A DNA stretch of 64,000 nucleotides from Streptomyces sp. NBC_00249 (GTDB lineage: Bacteria; Actinomycetota; Actinomycetes; Streptomycetales; Streptomycetaceae). The position numbers and the translations under genes were made by a program. The notes under the pieces were generated by a model. It saw nothing but the letters and a program-made list of their open reading frames with translations. It ran no database searches and was not told the DNA's origin. Every line of letters starts with the position of its first letter. The first letter of the stretch is position 1. Location of the stretch: contig NZ_JAPEMV010000007.1 in NCBI RefSeq assembly GCF_026342355.1, forward strand, positions 1 to 64,000, given 5' to 3'. Below, piece by piece: positions 27,472 through 36,826 of this stretch.

Positions 27472-29454
27472 GTGACGGATTTCGTCGGGCGGCGGCGTGA
27501 GCTCAAGGAGCTGCGCGAGGACATCGCACGGACCGGGCTCGACACCCTTTCGGGCCGTAAGGCCAAGGCGCCCCGCGCACGGGTGCTGCTCGTCGCGGGG
27601 CGGCCCGGCTCCGGCCGGACGGCGCTCGCGGAGGCGTTCGTACGGGAGGTCGCGGGAGACTATCCCGACGGGCTGCTGCGGGTGCGGCTCACCGCACCCG
27701 GCGGGGAGCCCGTCGCCACCGAGCGGGCGGTGCGGACCCTGCTGGAGGGGCTCGGGCAGCCGACCCCGCCCGGCGCGGGTGAGGACGACCTGAGCGCCGC
27801 CCTGCGGGACGCGCTCGTCGGGCGGCGGGTGATCCTGCTCGTCGACGACGCCGCCGACCCGCACCAGGTCGACGCCCTGCTCCCGGACACCCCCGAGTGC
27901 CTGGTCGTCGTCACGGCCGAGGGCCCGCTCACGGGGATCCCGGACGTCCGCCCCTGCACCCTGGGCGGGCTCGACACCCACTCGGCCGTCGCGATGCTCA
28001 GCCGCCTCATCGGCGACACCCGCGTCGCGGTGGACCCGCGCGCCGCCGAGAGCCTGGCCGAGGAGTGCGGCGGGCAGCCGGCCGCGCTCGCCCTCGCCGG
28101 GGGCTGGCTCGCCGCCCACCCCAAGGCGGCCGTCGCCGACGTGGCCAAGCAGCTGCACGACATGCCCCCCGGCATCACCGGCCCGCTGGGCCGGACCTTC
28201 CGGCTGGTCTACGAGTCCCTCCCGCAGCCCGCCCAGCGCACCCTGCGGCTGCTGCCGCTCGCCCCGGCGGGGATCCTCGACTCGCACACCGCTTCGGCGC
28301 TCGCGGGATGCTCGGTGGCCGCGGCCCAGTCCACGCTGGAGGACTTCGCCGGGCTGGGCCTCGTACGTACCGCCCGCGACGGCCTGTTCCTCCTGCCCGG
28401 CTGCCTCGCGCCGATGCTCCAGGCCCTGCTGGAGGCCAAGGAGCGGCCCGCCGAGGTGCAGCTGGCGCGGGCCAGGATGCTGGAGCGGACCGTCCGGCTG
28501 CTGACCTCCTGCCGGGCCATGACGGAGGACGCCGAGGGGGACGAGGAGAGCGGCGACCGGCTGCGGGAGCGGCTGGACGGCATGCCGCGCGCCCTGCGCT
28601 TCCCCGACCGGCGGGCCGCCGCGACCTGGCTGGACACCCGGCTGCCGGCGCTCACCGCCTCGGCCGCCGTGGCGGTGGCGGACGGCGGGCTGGACACCCT
28701 GGCGCGCAGGCTGGTCGCCGCGCTGGTGCGGGCGCTGGCCGGGCACCGGGGCACCGCGGCCGCCGCCCCCGAGCTGTACGGGCTGCACCGGCTGGTCCTG
28801 GACGTGGCCGAGCGGCGGGACCTGCACCGCGAGCAGGCCGCCGCGCTGCTGAACCTGGCCGATCTGGACGCCGAGACCGGCCGCACGCAGGAGGCGCTGG
28901 AGCGTTACCGGGCCGCGCTGGTCGCGGGAAAGGCGGCGAAGGACCCGTACGCGACGGGCCGCGCGATGGAATCCGTAGGCGGCGCGTACATGGAGCTGGC
29001 GGACTGGCCGCGGGCCTCCGACTGGTTCGGCCGGGCGCTGTCCCAGGCCCTCGCGCGCGGGGAGCGTGCGGACGAGGCCAGGCTGTACGGGCGGCTCGGC
29101 AACGTGCACACCTACGCGGGCCGCTACGGGGAGGCCCTGCGCAGCTGGCGCGCGGCCGCCGCGGGCTACCGCAGGCTGGCCGATGTCCCGGGCCAGGCAA
29201 AGGCGTTGAGCGAGATGGCCCGGGTCCAGGAGTACGCCGGCCGGCCCGAGGAATCGCTGCACACCTGCCGCGAGGCGATCGAGCTCGCGCGCCGGGCCGG
29301 GGACCTGCGCCTTCAGGCCGCCCTGCAGGTGCGACTTGCCGACACGCTGGACCGTCTGGGTGACCCGGCGGCCGCCCGGCTGCACCGTTCGGCAGCCGAC
29401 AGATTGCTGGGAGACGACCCCGCAGCCTGCGAAATCCGCAGTGGTTCGGACTGA
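27472..29454 (+). CDS. STAND-like NTPase with C-terminal tetratricopeptide repeats
   Basis: A 660-residue protein beginning TDFVGRRRELKELREDIA, the usual entry of AAA/NB-ARC regulators. The P-loop is AGRPGSGRTALAE, with Arg where Lys is expected. A Walker-B-like VILLVDDAADPHQ and a winged-helix segment follow. TPR repeats fill residues about 455-640 (ALERYRAALVAGKAAKDPYA, EALRSWRAAAAGYRRLAD). Likely a signalling or regulatory scaffold; there is no DNA-binding or effector domain. The GTG is preceded by GGAGAGGAG. It lies between NUDIX and ald, where mycobacteria have xerD. Confidence 0.8.
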   Translation: MTDFVGRRRELKELREDIARTGLDTLSGRKAKAPRARVLLVAGRPGSGRTALAEAFVREVAGDYPDGLLRVRLTAPGGEPVATERAVRTLLEGLGQPTPPGAGEDDLSAALRDALVGRRVILLVDDAADPHQVDALLPDTPECLVVVTAEGPLTGIPDVRPCTLGGLDTHSAVAMLSRLIGDTRVAVDPRAAESLAEECGGQPAALALAGGWLAAHPKAAVADVAKQLHDMPPGITGPLGRTFRLVYESLPQPAQRTLRLLPLAPAGILDSHTASALAGCSVAAAQSTLEDFAGLGLVRTARDGLFLLPGCLAPMLQALLEAKERPAEVQLARARMLERTVRLLTSCRAMTEDAEGDEESGDRLRERLDGMPRALRFPDRRAAATWLDTRLPALTASAAVAVADGGLDTLARRLVAALVRALAGHRGTAAAAPELYGLHRLVLDVAERRDLHREQAAALLNLADLDAETGRTQEALERYRAALVAGKAAKDPYATGRAMESVGGAYMELADWPRASDWFGRALSQALARGERADEARLYGRLGNVHTYAGRYGEALRSWRAAAAGYRRLADVPGQAKALSEMARVQEYAGRPEESLHTCREAIELARRAGDLRLQAALQVRLADTLDRLGDPAAARLHRSAADRLLGDDPAACEIRSGSD

Positions 29455-29473
29455 GATTATTCGTTTGCAAGGC

Positions 29474-29501
29474 TAGACAGCGACTCATCCTTCATTAGAC
29501 T
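29474..29501 (+). promoter_or_regulatory. Predicted promoter of ald
   Basis: -35 TAGACA (29474-29479), a 16-nt spacer and -10 TAGACT (29496-29501), close to the vegetative consensus. The start codon is about 100 nt downstream. Confidence 0.5.
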
Positions 29502-29606
29502 GGCTTCACCACGTCATCCCGTGGTGCATCCCGTTGCGCGTTCTTGTGGGCGGGTATGTATGGAAGTGCCCCGTAATATCCCCTGAGCCAAGGACCGTGA
29601 TCGACG

Positions 29607-30722
<1,116 letters not shown>

Positions 30723-30753
30723 GTCGTCAACGACTGACGTCAATCTCACGTAT

Positions 30754-30785
30754 CCGGCCGGACCTTGCCCGCAAGGTCCGGCCGG
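30754..30785 (+). terminator. Hairpin terminator after ald
   Basis: A perfect 15-bp stem (30754-30768 with 30771-30785), loop CC, 31 nt after the stop. The rest of the 326-nt ald-parA gap holds the parA promoter and no gene. Confidence 0.8.
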
Positions 30786-30943
30786 AGGCGTTTGCGGGGC
30801 GGCCCGGGACCCCGCTCAACTCGCCTCGAACGTAACCCTTTAACCCTTTCGCACACCCGCGAAACTTCGCGGCGACAGCTCGCACGCCCTTGACAGAGTG
30901 GTGTTCGGTTGCCGACACATCGTGCCGGGTCCGGCGGATTGTG

Positions 30944-30973
30944 TTGCCGCTGGGCGGTGACACGCCATAGAGT
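30944..30973 (+). promoter_or_regulatory. Predicted promoter of parA
   Basis: -35 TTGCCG (30944-30949), an 18-nt spacer and -10 TAGAGT (30968-30973), about 75 nt before the GTG. Confidence 0.5.
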
Positions 30974-31048
30974 CGCCAACCGTCGGCATGGTGCAACGCT
31001 GACCTATCGATAAGTGTCCTGGTCACGTCCGAGGAGGTAAGACGACTT

Positions 31049-32209
31049 GTGAATGAGTCGACATTTGCTCCTGGGGGTGGTCGAGCAGGGACGCCTGAGC
31101 GAGGTCAAGGACCCGCCGGGCTCGAAGCTGTCGGCTCCGTCGCAGTCCGCACCTTCGCAAACCACCAGCACATGACGACGCCCCAAAAGAGCATGGACGG
31201 CCTAGACGTGAACTCCAGGGCCGGCGACCTGAGCGGCGAAAAGCCCACTGGTTTCGCCGACTACGACAACGTGCCCGAAGGGCACTTCTACGACCCCGAC
31301 GCGGAGTACGAACCGGACCCCGAGTACGCGGCCACCCTCGCCCCCGACGCTGCCCGCCAGCGCCGCGAGCGGATCGGCCCGACCGGACGCCCGCTCCCGT
31401 ACTTCCCGATCCCGGGTCCGCTGACCGACCACGGTCCGGCGAAGATCATCGCGATGTGCAACCAGAAGGGCGGCGTGGGCAAGACCACGTCGACCATCAA
31501 CCTGGGTGCCGCGCTCGCCGAGTACGGGCGCCGCGTGCTGCTCGTCGACTTCGACCCGCAGGGCGCGCTGTCCGTGGGCCTCGGCGTGAACCCGATGGAA
31601 CTCGACCTGACGGTCTACAACCTGCTCATGGAGCGGGGCATGTCGGCCGACGAGGTGCTGCTCAAGACCGCGGTCCCCAACATGGACCTGCTGCCGAGCA
31701 ACATCGACCTGTCCGCCGCCGAAGTGCAGTTGGTCAGCGAGGTCGCGCGCGAGTCGACGCTCCAGCGGGCGCTGAAGCCGCTGATGGCCGACTACGACTA
31801 CATCGTGATCGACTGTCAGCCCTCGCTCGGCCTGCTGACCGTGAACGCCCTGACGGCGGCTCACAAGGTCATCGTCCCGCTGGAATGCGAGTTCTTCGCA
31901 CTGCGCGGGGTGGCCCTGCTGACCGAGACCATCGAGAAGGTGCAGGAGCGGCTCAACCCCGAGCTGGAGCTCGACGGCATCCTCGCCACGATGTACGACT
32001 CCCGCACGGTGCACAGCCGCGAAGTGCTGGCGCGGGTCGTCGAGGCCTTCGACGACCACGTCTACCACACGGTCATCGGCCGGACGGTGCGCTTCCCGGA
32101 GACCACGGTCGCCGGCGAGCCGATCACCACGTACGCGTCCAACTCCGTCGGCGCCGCCGCCTACCGCCAGCTGGCCAGGGAGGTGCTCGCCCGGTGTCCC
32201 GCCGAGTGA
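31049..32209 (+). CDS. ParA family ATPase
   Basis: A 386-residue ParA/Soj ATPase. The deviant Walker A is CNQKGGVGKTTSTINLG (about residues 136-152), the A' motif is LLVDFDPQGALSVGLG and Walker B is YIVIDCQPSLG. An unusually long N-terminal extension of about 130 acidic, Pro/Tyr-rich residues precedes the ATPase core. The GTG at 31049 has a strong GAGGAGGTAAG 9 nt upstream. This is not the oriC-linked parAB locus: no parB follows. It overlaps a small ribbon-helix-helix-like gene and precedes scpA/scpB, as in the conserved cluster. A role in chromosome organisation is inferred. Confidence 0.92.
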   Translation: MNESTFAPGGGRAGTPERGQGPAGLEAVGSVAVRTFANHQHMTTPQKSMDGLDVNSRAGDLSGEKPTGFADYDNVPEGHFYDPDAEYEPDPEYAATLAPDAARQRRERIGPTGRPLPYFPIPGPLTDHGPAKIIAMCNQKGGVGKTTSTINLGAALAEYGRRVLLVDFDPQGALSVGLGVNPMELDLTVYNLLMERGMSADEVLLKTAVPNMDLLPSNIDLSAAEVQLVSEVARESTLQRALKPLMADYDYIVIDCQPSLGLLTVNALTAAHKVIVPLECEFFALRGVALLTETIEKVQERLNPELELDGILATMYDSRTVHSREVLARVVEAFDDHVYHTVIGRTVRFPETTVAGEPITTYASNSVGAAAYRQLAREVLARCPAE

Positions 32210-32706
32210 GTCTGCCCGGAGCCGACGAACTGTTCCGTACGACCGGGGGGACGGCCCTCCAGTCGTCCTCGCCCCGGCGGGGCGCCGACGAGGCGCCGGC
32301 CGGCGGTACGGAGCACACGGCCGCCCCGGCGGACAGCACGGCGCGGACCACGGGCGACGGCCGCGGCCGGGAGGCGGCGGGCGAGCCCGCGGTGGGCGCG
32401 CAGCGCAGGCCGCAGGAAGGTTCTGCCACCGCCGCCGGGGCTTCCTCGCCCCGGTCCGGCAAGGGGCAGGGCCGGGGCGCGAACCGGCGGCCCAGCGGGC
32501 GCGAACGGCACGACGAGAAGATCACGGTCTACGTCTCCGCGGAGGAGCTCATGGACCTCGAGCACGCCCGGCTGGTGCTCCGCGGGGAGCACGGCCTCGC
32601 CGTCGACCGGGGCCGCATCGTCCGCGAGGCGGTGGCGGTGGTCCTCGCGGACCTGGAGTCCCGCGGCGACGCGAGCATCCTGGTCCGCCGCCTGCGCGGG
32701 CGCTAG
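32194..32706 (+). CDS. Small protein with C-terminal ribbon-helix-helix-like domain, ParA partner candidate
   Basis: A 170-residue protein. The first ~105 residues are disordered (Ala/Gly/Arg/Ser-rich). The last ~60 form strand-helix-helix: KITVYVSAEELMDLEHA, then RLVLRGEHGLAVDRGRIVRE and VLADLES. This is the pattern of MetJ/Arc DNA-binding proteins. GTG at 32194 is favoured by GGGAGG 10 nt upstream and overlaps parA by 16 nt; GTG at 32206 (GTGA overlap) is the alternative. Translational coupling to ParA suggests a centromere-binding-like partner, which is inference. Confidence 0.75.
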   Translation: MSRRVSLPGADELFRTTGGTALQSSSPRRGADEAPAGGTEHTAAPADSTARTTGDGRGREAAGEPAVGAQRRPQEGSATAAGASSPRSGKGQGRGANRRPSGRERHDEKITVYVSAEELMDLEHARLVLRGEHGLAVDRGRIVREAVAVVLADLESRGDASILVRRLRGR

Positions 32707-32804
32707 CCGCGCCTTCTTCACGCGCCCGCTGCACCGGACTCCGTCCGGCGAGCCCTGGGCGGGGCGGGCCCGGCCGGGGCCATCGGGTCACCTGCGGGTG
32801 CTGT

Positions 32805-32920
32805 GCTGCTGCGCGGAGCGTTCCCCTACCCGCCCTTCCTCCGTTCCCGCCCTCAGCCGCCGGGCGCGGCTACGGACACGGCGCTCCGCGCCCGCGCCTC
32901 AAACGCCGGCGGGGCTGGAT
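32805..32920. repeat. Intergenic palindromic repeat element, copy C
   Basis: An inverted-orientation relative of copies A and B. CCCTACCCGCCCTTCCTCCG at about 32824-32843 is the complement of their tail start, followed by one palindrome arm at 32895-32920. The second arm is missing. It fills the middle of the 322-nt gap 32707-33028. Confidence 0.8.
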
Positions 32921-32978
32921 TTTCCGGCCCCGCGCAGCGGCACCCGCGCGGCCGCCCGGGTAGGGCCCAGAGACGGCC

Positions 32979-32984
32979 TAGGCT
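32979..32984 (+). promoter_or_regulatory. Candidate -10 for scpA
   Basis: TAGGCT, about 45 nt before the scpA ATG; no clear -35. Confidence 0.35.
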
Positions 32985-33028
32985 GCCAGTGGCCGCTCGG
33001 CCGAGATTCCGTACCACCCTGGACCGCG

Positions 33029-34048
33029 ATGCCCCCGAACGAAGACGCCGCCCGCCCGGCCCGCCGGAGCCTGGGACGAGGCCCAGGGGTGGGCCAGGAG
33101 GCCGCTGAGGCGCCCGCTGCGGCCCGCGAGCCGGCCGGGAGCGGGCAGGAGGCCGGGACGGCCCCTCAGGCCCCTGGCGGGCCGACTGGGGTCACCGCAG
33201 GGCCCGCCGCAGCACCGGACCCGTCCGCCGGTACCCCGCCCCCCGCCGGAGGGGACGGGCGGTTCACGTTGCGGTTGGAGAACTTCGAGGGGCCCTTCGA
33301 CCTGCTGCTCCAGTTGATCTCGCGGCACAAGCTCGACGTCACCGAGGTCGCGCTGTCCAAGGTCACCGACGAGTTCATGGCCCACATCCGGGCCATGGGC
33401 CCCGACTGGGACCTCGACCAGACCACCGAGTTCCTCGTGGTGGCCGCGACGCTGCTCGACCTGAAGGCCGCCCGGCTGCTGCCCACCGCCGAGGTCGAGG
33501 ACGAGGCCGACCTCGCCCTGCTGGAGGCGCGGGACGTGCTCTTCGCGCGGCTGCTCGCGTACAAGGCGTTCAAGCAGGTCGCCGAGCTCTTCGGGCTCCG
33601 CGCCGAGCAGGAGGGCCGGCGCTACCCCCGTACCGTCGGCCTGGAGCCCCACCACGCCGACCTGCTGCCCGAGGTGGTCATCAGCATCGGCGCGGAAGGT
33701 TTCGCCCGCCTCGCCGCGCGGGCCATGCAGCCCCGGGCAGCGCCCCAGGTCTACGTGGACCACATCCACGCCCCGCTCGTCAGCGTGCGCGAGCAGGCCG
33801 GGCTGGTCGTACGCCTGCTCAAGGCGCGCGGCGAGGCCACCTTCCAGGAGCTGACCGAGGACGCCCCGGACACCCTCACCGTCGTCGCCCGCTTCCTGGC
33901 GCTCCTGGAGCTCTACCGGGAGAAGGCGGTGGTCCTGGACCAGGAGCGGGCCCTGGAGACGCTCACGGTGCGCTGGAGCGGCGGGGACGGGGACGGGATG
34001 CCGAAGGTGACGGACGAGTTCGACCAGGTCGTGGAGGCAGGCGAATGA
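33029..34048 (+). CDS. scpA: Segregation and condensation protein A (kleisin)
   Basis: A 339-residue kleisin of the SMC-ScpAB condensin. After a disordered Ala/Pro/Gly-rich N-terminus of about 75 residues comes the canonical LENFEGPFDLLLQLISRHKLDV. The middle has FLVVAATLLDLKAARLLP and the C-terminal winged helix has TFQELTEDAPDTLTVVARFLALLELYREK. Family members are usually about 250 residues, so the N-terminal tail is extra. The ATG has only a weak upstream purine run. The stop overlaps scpB (ATGA). Confidence 0.94.
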   Translation: MPPNEDAARPARRSLGRGPGVGQEAAEAPAAAREPAGSGQEAGTAPQAPGGPTGVTAGPAAAPDPSAGTPPPAGGDGRFTLRLENFEGPFDLLLQLISRHKLDVTEVALSKVTDEFMAHIRAMGPDWDLDQTTEFLVVAATLLDLKAARLLPTAEVEDEADLALLEARDVLFARLLAYKAFKQVAELFGLRAEQEGRRYPRTVGLEPHHADLLPEVVISIGAEGFARLAARAMQPRAAPQVYVDHIHAPLVSVREQAGLVVRLLKARGEATFQELTEDAPDTLTVVARFLALLELYREKAVVLDQERALETLTVRWSGGDGDGMPKVTDEFDQVVEAGE

Positions 34049-34677
34049 CGCAGGCGCGGACGCTGGAACTGAAGGGCGCCCTGGAGGCCGTCCTGATGGT
34101 GGTCGACGAGCCCGCGACGGTGGAGCACCTCGCCAAGGTGCTGGAGCGCACCCCGCGCGAGGTCGCCGGGGCCCTCGCCGAGCTCGCCGACGAGTACACG
34201 GCCCAGCGCCGCGGCTTCGAGCTGCGGGTGGTCGCCGGGGGCTGGCGGTTCTACACCCGGCCCGAGTACGCGCAGGCCGTCGAGGCCTTCGTCCTGGACG
34301 GCCAGCACGCCCGGCTCACCCAGGCGGCGCTGGAGACCCTGGCGGTCGTCGCGTACCGCCAGCCGGTCAGCCGTTCGCGGGTCTCGGCGGTCCGCGGAGT
34401 CAACTGCGACGGGGTCATGCGGACCCTCCTGCAGAGGGGTCTGGTGGCCGAGGCGGGGACGGAACCCGAAACAGGTGCGATCCTGTACAGGACGACGAAC
34501 TACTTTCTGGAGCGTATGGGCCTACGAGGCCTGGACGAGCTCCCGGAGCTCGCGCCCTTCCTCCCCGAGGCGGACGCGATCGAAGCCGAGACGCAAGAAG
34601 GTGTGCCGTCGTTCGATCCGGACGCACCCGATGCCCCGGACACGTACGTAGACGACGACAAGACGACGGAACTTTGA
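34045..34677 (+). CDS. scpB: Segregation and condensation protein B
   Basis: A 210-residue protein of tandem winged helices. ALEAVLMVVDEPATVEHLAKVL opens the first, and ALETLAVVAYRQPVSRSRVSAVRGVN with YRTTNYFLERMGLRGLDELPELAPF closes the second. It binds ScpA and Smc. The start overlaps scpA, and the stop overlaps the pseudouridine synthase start (TGATG), so three genes are translationally linked. Confidence 0.95.
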   Translation: MTQARTLELKGALEAVLMVVDEPATVEHLAKVLERTPREVAGALAELADEYTAQRRGFELRVVAGGWRFYTRPEYAQAVEAFVLDGQHARLTQAALETLAVVAYRQPVSRSRVSAVRGVNCDGVMRTLLQRGLVAEAGTEPETGAILYRTTNYFLERMGLRGLDELPELAPFLPEADAIEAETQEGVPSFDPDAPDAPDTYVDDDKTTEL

Positions 34678-36074
34678 TGCGAAGCAGCGGCAACGGCAAC
34701 GGTGGCGGCAACAGGAACAGCGGCGGCGGTGGCGGCGGACGCGGTAACTCCCGCGGCGGCAGCTCCTCCGGCGGCGGCGGTGGCTACCGCGGCGGCGGCT
34801 CCGGCGGTGGCAGCGGCTCGGGCGGCGGCTACCGCGGCGGCTCCGGCGGCGGTGGCGGCTCGCGCGGCGGCTCCGGCGGCGGCGCCCGCGGCGGCAGCTC
34901 CTCCGGCGGCGGCTACCGCTCCGGCGGCGGCTCCTCCAGCGGTGGCGGCTACCAGGGCGGCGGCTACCAGGGCGGCGGCTCCGACCGTGACCGCGAGCCC
35001 GCGCCCCGCATCCGCAACCCGCGCCCCGAGGAGCGTCGCTACGACGTGGGCCCCGAGGGCGAGCGCAACGGCCGCGGCGGAGCCAAGGCGGGCGGCGGCG
35101 GTGCCCGTGGCGCGGGCGACGGCAACCGTGGCGGCGGTGCCCGCGGCGCCGCGGCGCGCGGTGGCGCCAAGGGCGGCCCCAAGACCTCCAGGACCCCCGG
35201 CATCGGCGGGGCGGGCGGCCCCCGCATCGGCCCCGGCAGCCGCAGCGGCCAGTCCAAGCCGCGCGAGCTGGAGGCGCGGATCGAGGAGCGCGTGCGCGAC
35301 CGGTACGCCGACAAGCCCGTGATCAAGACCCCGAAGACCTTCCCGGGTGCCGAGGAGGAGGGCGAGCGCCTGCAGAAGGTGCTGGCCCGTGCCGGCATGG
35401 GCTCGCGCCGCGCGTGCGAGGAGCTCATCGAGCAGGCCCGCGTCGAGGTCAACGGCGAGATCGTCCTGGAGCAGGGCAAGCGCGTGAAGCCCTCGGACGA
35501 GATCAAGGTGGACGGCCTGACCGTCGCCACCCAGTCGTACCTGTTCTTCGCGCTGAACAAGCCGGCCGGCGTCGTCTCCACCATGGAGGACCCGGACGGC
35601 CGCCAGTGCCTGGGCGACTACGTCACCAACCGTGAGACGCGTCTCTTCCACGTCGGCCGCCTCGACACCGAGACCGAGGGCATCATCCTCCTCACCAACC
35701 ACGGTGAGCTGGCCCACCGCCTCACGCACCCGAAGTACGGCGTGAAGAAGACGTACGTCGCCGCGATCACCGGCCCGCTGCCCCGCGACATCGGCAAGCG
35801 CCTCAAGGACGGCATCGAGCTGGAGGACGGCTACGCCCGCGCCGACCACTTCCGCGTCGTCGACCAGCTCGGCAAGAACTACCTGGTCGAGGTGACCCTC
35901 CACGAGGGCCGCAAGCACATCGTGCGCCGCATGCTGGCCGAGGCGGGCTTCCCCGTCGAGAAGCTGGTGCGGACCTCCTTCGGCCCGATCGAGCTCGGCG
36001 ACCAGAAGTCCGGCTGGCTGCGCCGCCTGACGAACACCGAGGTCGGCATGCTCATGCGCGAGGTCGGCCTGTAG
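34677..36074 (+). CDS. RluB/RsuA-type rRNA pseudouridine synthase with Gly-rich N-terminus
   Basis: A 465-residue protein. Residues 1-105 are nearly all Gly/Ser/Arg/Tyr (SGGGYRGG repeats), and an Arg/Gly/Ala-rich linker runs to about 215. An S4 domain (ERLQKVLARAGMGSRRACEE) and the synthase domain follow. Its catalytic Asp is in HVGRLDTETEGIILLTNHGE; GGRKHIVRRM-like EGRKHIVRRMLAEAGF closes the fold. It likely modifies 23S rRNA (RluB family). The ATG shares one base with the scpB stop; a TTG one codon upstream is possible. Confidence 0.93.
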   Translation: MRSSGNGNGGGNRNSGGGGGGRGNSRGGSSSGGGGGYRGGGSGGGSGSGGGYRGGSGGGGGSRGGSGGGARGGSSSGGGYRSGGGSSSGGGYQGGGYQGGGSDRDREPAPRIRNPRPEERRYDVGPEGERNGRGGAKAGGGGARGAGDGNRGGGARGAAARGGAKGGPKTSRTPGIGGAGGPRIGPGSRSGQSKPRELEARIEERVRDRYADKPVIKTPKTFPGAEEEGERLQKVLARAGMGSRRACEELIEQARVEVNGEIVLEQGKRVKPSDEIKVDGLTVATQSYLFFALNKPAGVVSTMEDPDGRQCLGDYVTNRETRLFHVGRLDTETEGIILLTNHGELAHRLTHPKYGVKKTYVAAITGPLPRDIGKRLKDGIELEDGYARADHFRVVDQLGKNYLVEVTLHEGRKHIVRRMLAEAGFPVEKLVRTSFGPIELGDQKSGWLRRLTNTEVGMLMREVGL

Positions 36075-36118
36075 TCCCCGGCCCCCCCGGCCCTTCCCGG
36101 GCCACCCGCAGTACCCCA

Positions 36119-36153
36119 GAAAGCCCGCGGTGCCTCCGGCGCCGCGGGCTTTC
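36119..36153 (+). terminator. Hairpin terminator after the pseudouridine synthase gene
   Basis: A 16-bp stem with one wobble pair (36119-36134 with 36138-36153), a 3-nt loop, A-rich left and T/C-rich right flank (GAAAGCCC / GGGCTTTCCCC). Confidence 0.8.
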
Positions 36154-36181
36154 CCCTTGTCCGGCGGCCCCGCCCCTGTTT

Positions 36182-36198
36182 ATAGTCAAGCTGACTAT
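36182..36198 (+). promoter_or_regulatory. Predicted NrtR operator (palindrome ATAGTCA-AGC-TGACTAT)
   Basis: A perfect 7-bp inverted repeat around a 3-nt centre, 19 nt before the pnuC ATG, in the most AT-rich stretch of the region. It overlaps probable -10 sequence. The nrtR gene itself is third in the downstream operon. Autoregulation by an NAD-metabolite-sensing repressor is the natural reading; site specificity is inferred. Confidence 0.65.
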
Positions 36199-36217
36199 TA
36201 AAGGGACGGGGGCCGTC

Positions 36218-36826
36218 ATGGGCTGGAGTACGAGCTGGACCGAGATCCTCGGTTTCGCCACGGGAGCCGTGTGCGTCTGGCTGGTGGCCCGCCAGCACAT
36301 CGCGAACTGGCCGGTCGGCATCGCCAACAACGTCTTCTTCATCGTGCTGTTCACCCAGGCCGGCCTCTACGCCGACGCCGGGCTCCAGATCGTCTTCATC
36401 GCCCTCGCCGCGTACGGCTGGTGGTCCTGGACCCACGGGGGTGGACCAGGCACCGCCGAGGCCCTGCCGGTGCGCCGCACCACGCGCGCCGAATGGGCCT
36501 GGCTGCTCGTGGCGGGGGCGGTGGGGGTCGTCGCCCTCACCCTGCTGCTGGGCCGGGTCACCGACTCCACCGTCCCCTTCTGGGACGCCCTCACCACCGG
36601 GCTCTCCCTCACCGCCACCTACGGGCAGTGCCGCAAGCTCCTGGAGTCCTGGTGGCTGTGGATCGCCGCCGACCTCGTTTACGTCCCGCTGTACGCCTAC
36701 AAGGGCCTGTACCTCACCGCGGTCCTCTACCTCGCCTTCCTCGCCCTGTGCGTGGCCGGCCTGGCCAACTGGCGGCGTACGCTCCCCGCCGCCGGCGCCC
36801 GTACGGCCCTCGGAGCGACGGCATGA
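36218..36826 (+). CDS. pnuC: Nicotinamide riboside/mononucleotide transporter PnuC
   Basis: A 202-residue membrane protein with about 7 helices. It shows the PnuC hallmarks EILGFATGAVCVWLVARQHIANWPVGIANN near the start, ALAAYGWWSW in the middle and W..WI..D..YV..Y.YKGLYLTAVLYL near the end. It facilitates uptake of nicotinamide riboside for salvage. The ATG is 19 nt after the predicted NrtR operator. Its stop overlaps the NadR-like gene (ATGA). Confidence 0.93.
   Translation: MGWSTSWTEILGFATGAVCVWLVARQHIANWPVGIANNVFFIVLFTQAGLYADAGLQIVFIALAAYGWWSWTHGGGPGTAEALPVRRTTRAEWAWLLVAGAVGVVALTLLLGRVTDSTVPFWDALTTGLSLTATYGQCRKLLESWWLWIAADLVYVPLYAYKGLYLTAVLYLAFLALCVAGLANWRRTLPAAGARTALGATA

Noticed and set aside
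30890..30920. TTGACA near 30890 as the parA -35
   Set aside because: No acceptable -10 at 16-19 nt; the TTGCCG/TAGAGT pair downstream fits better.
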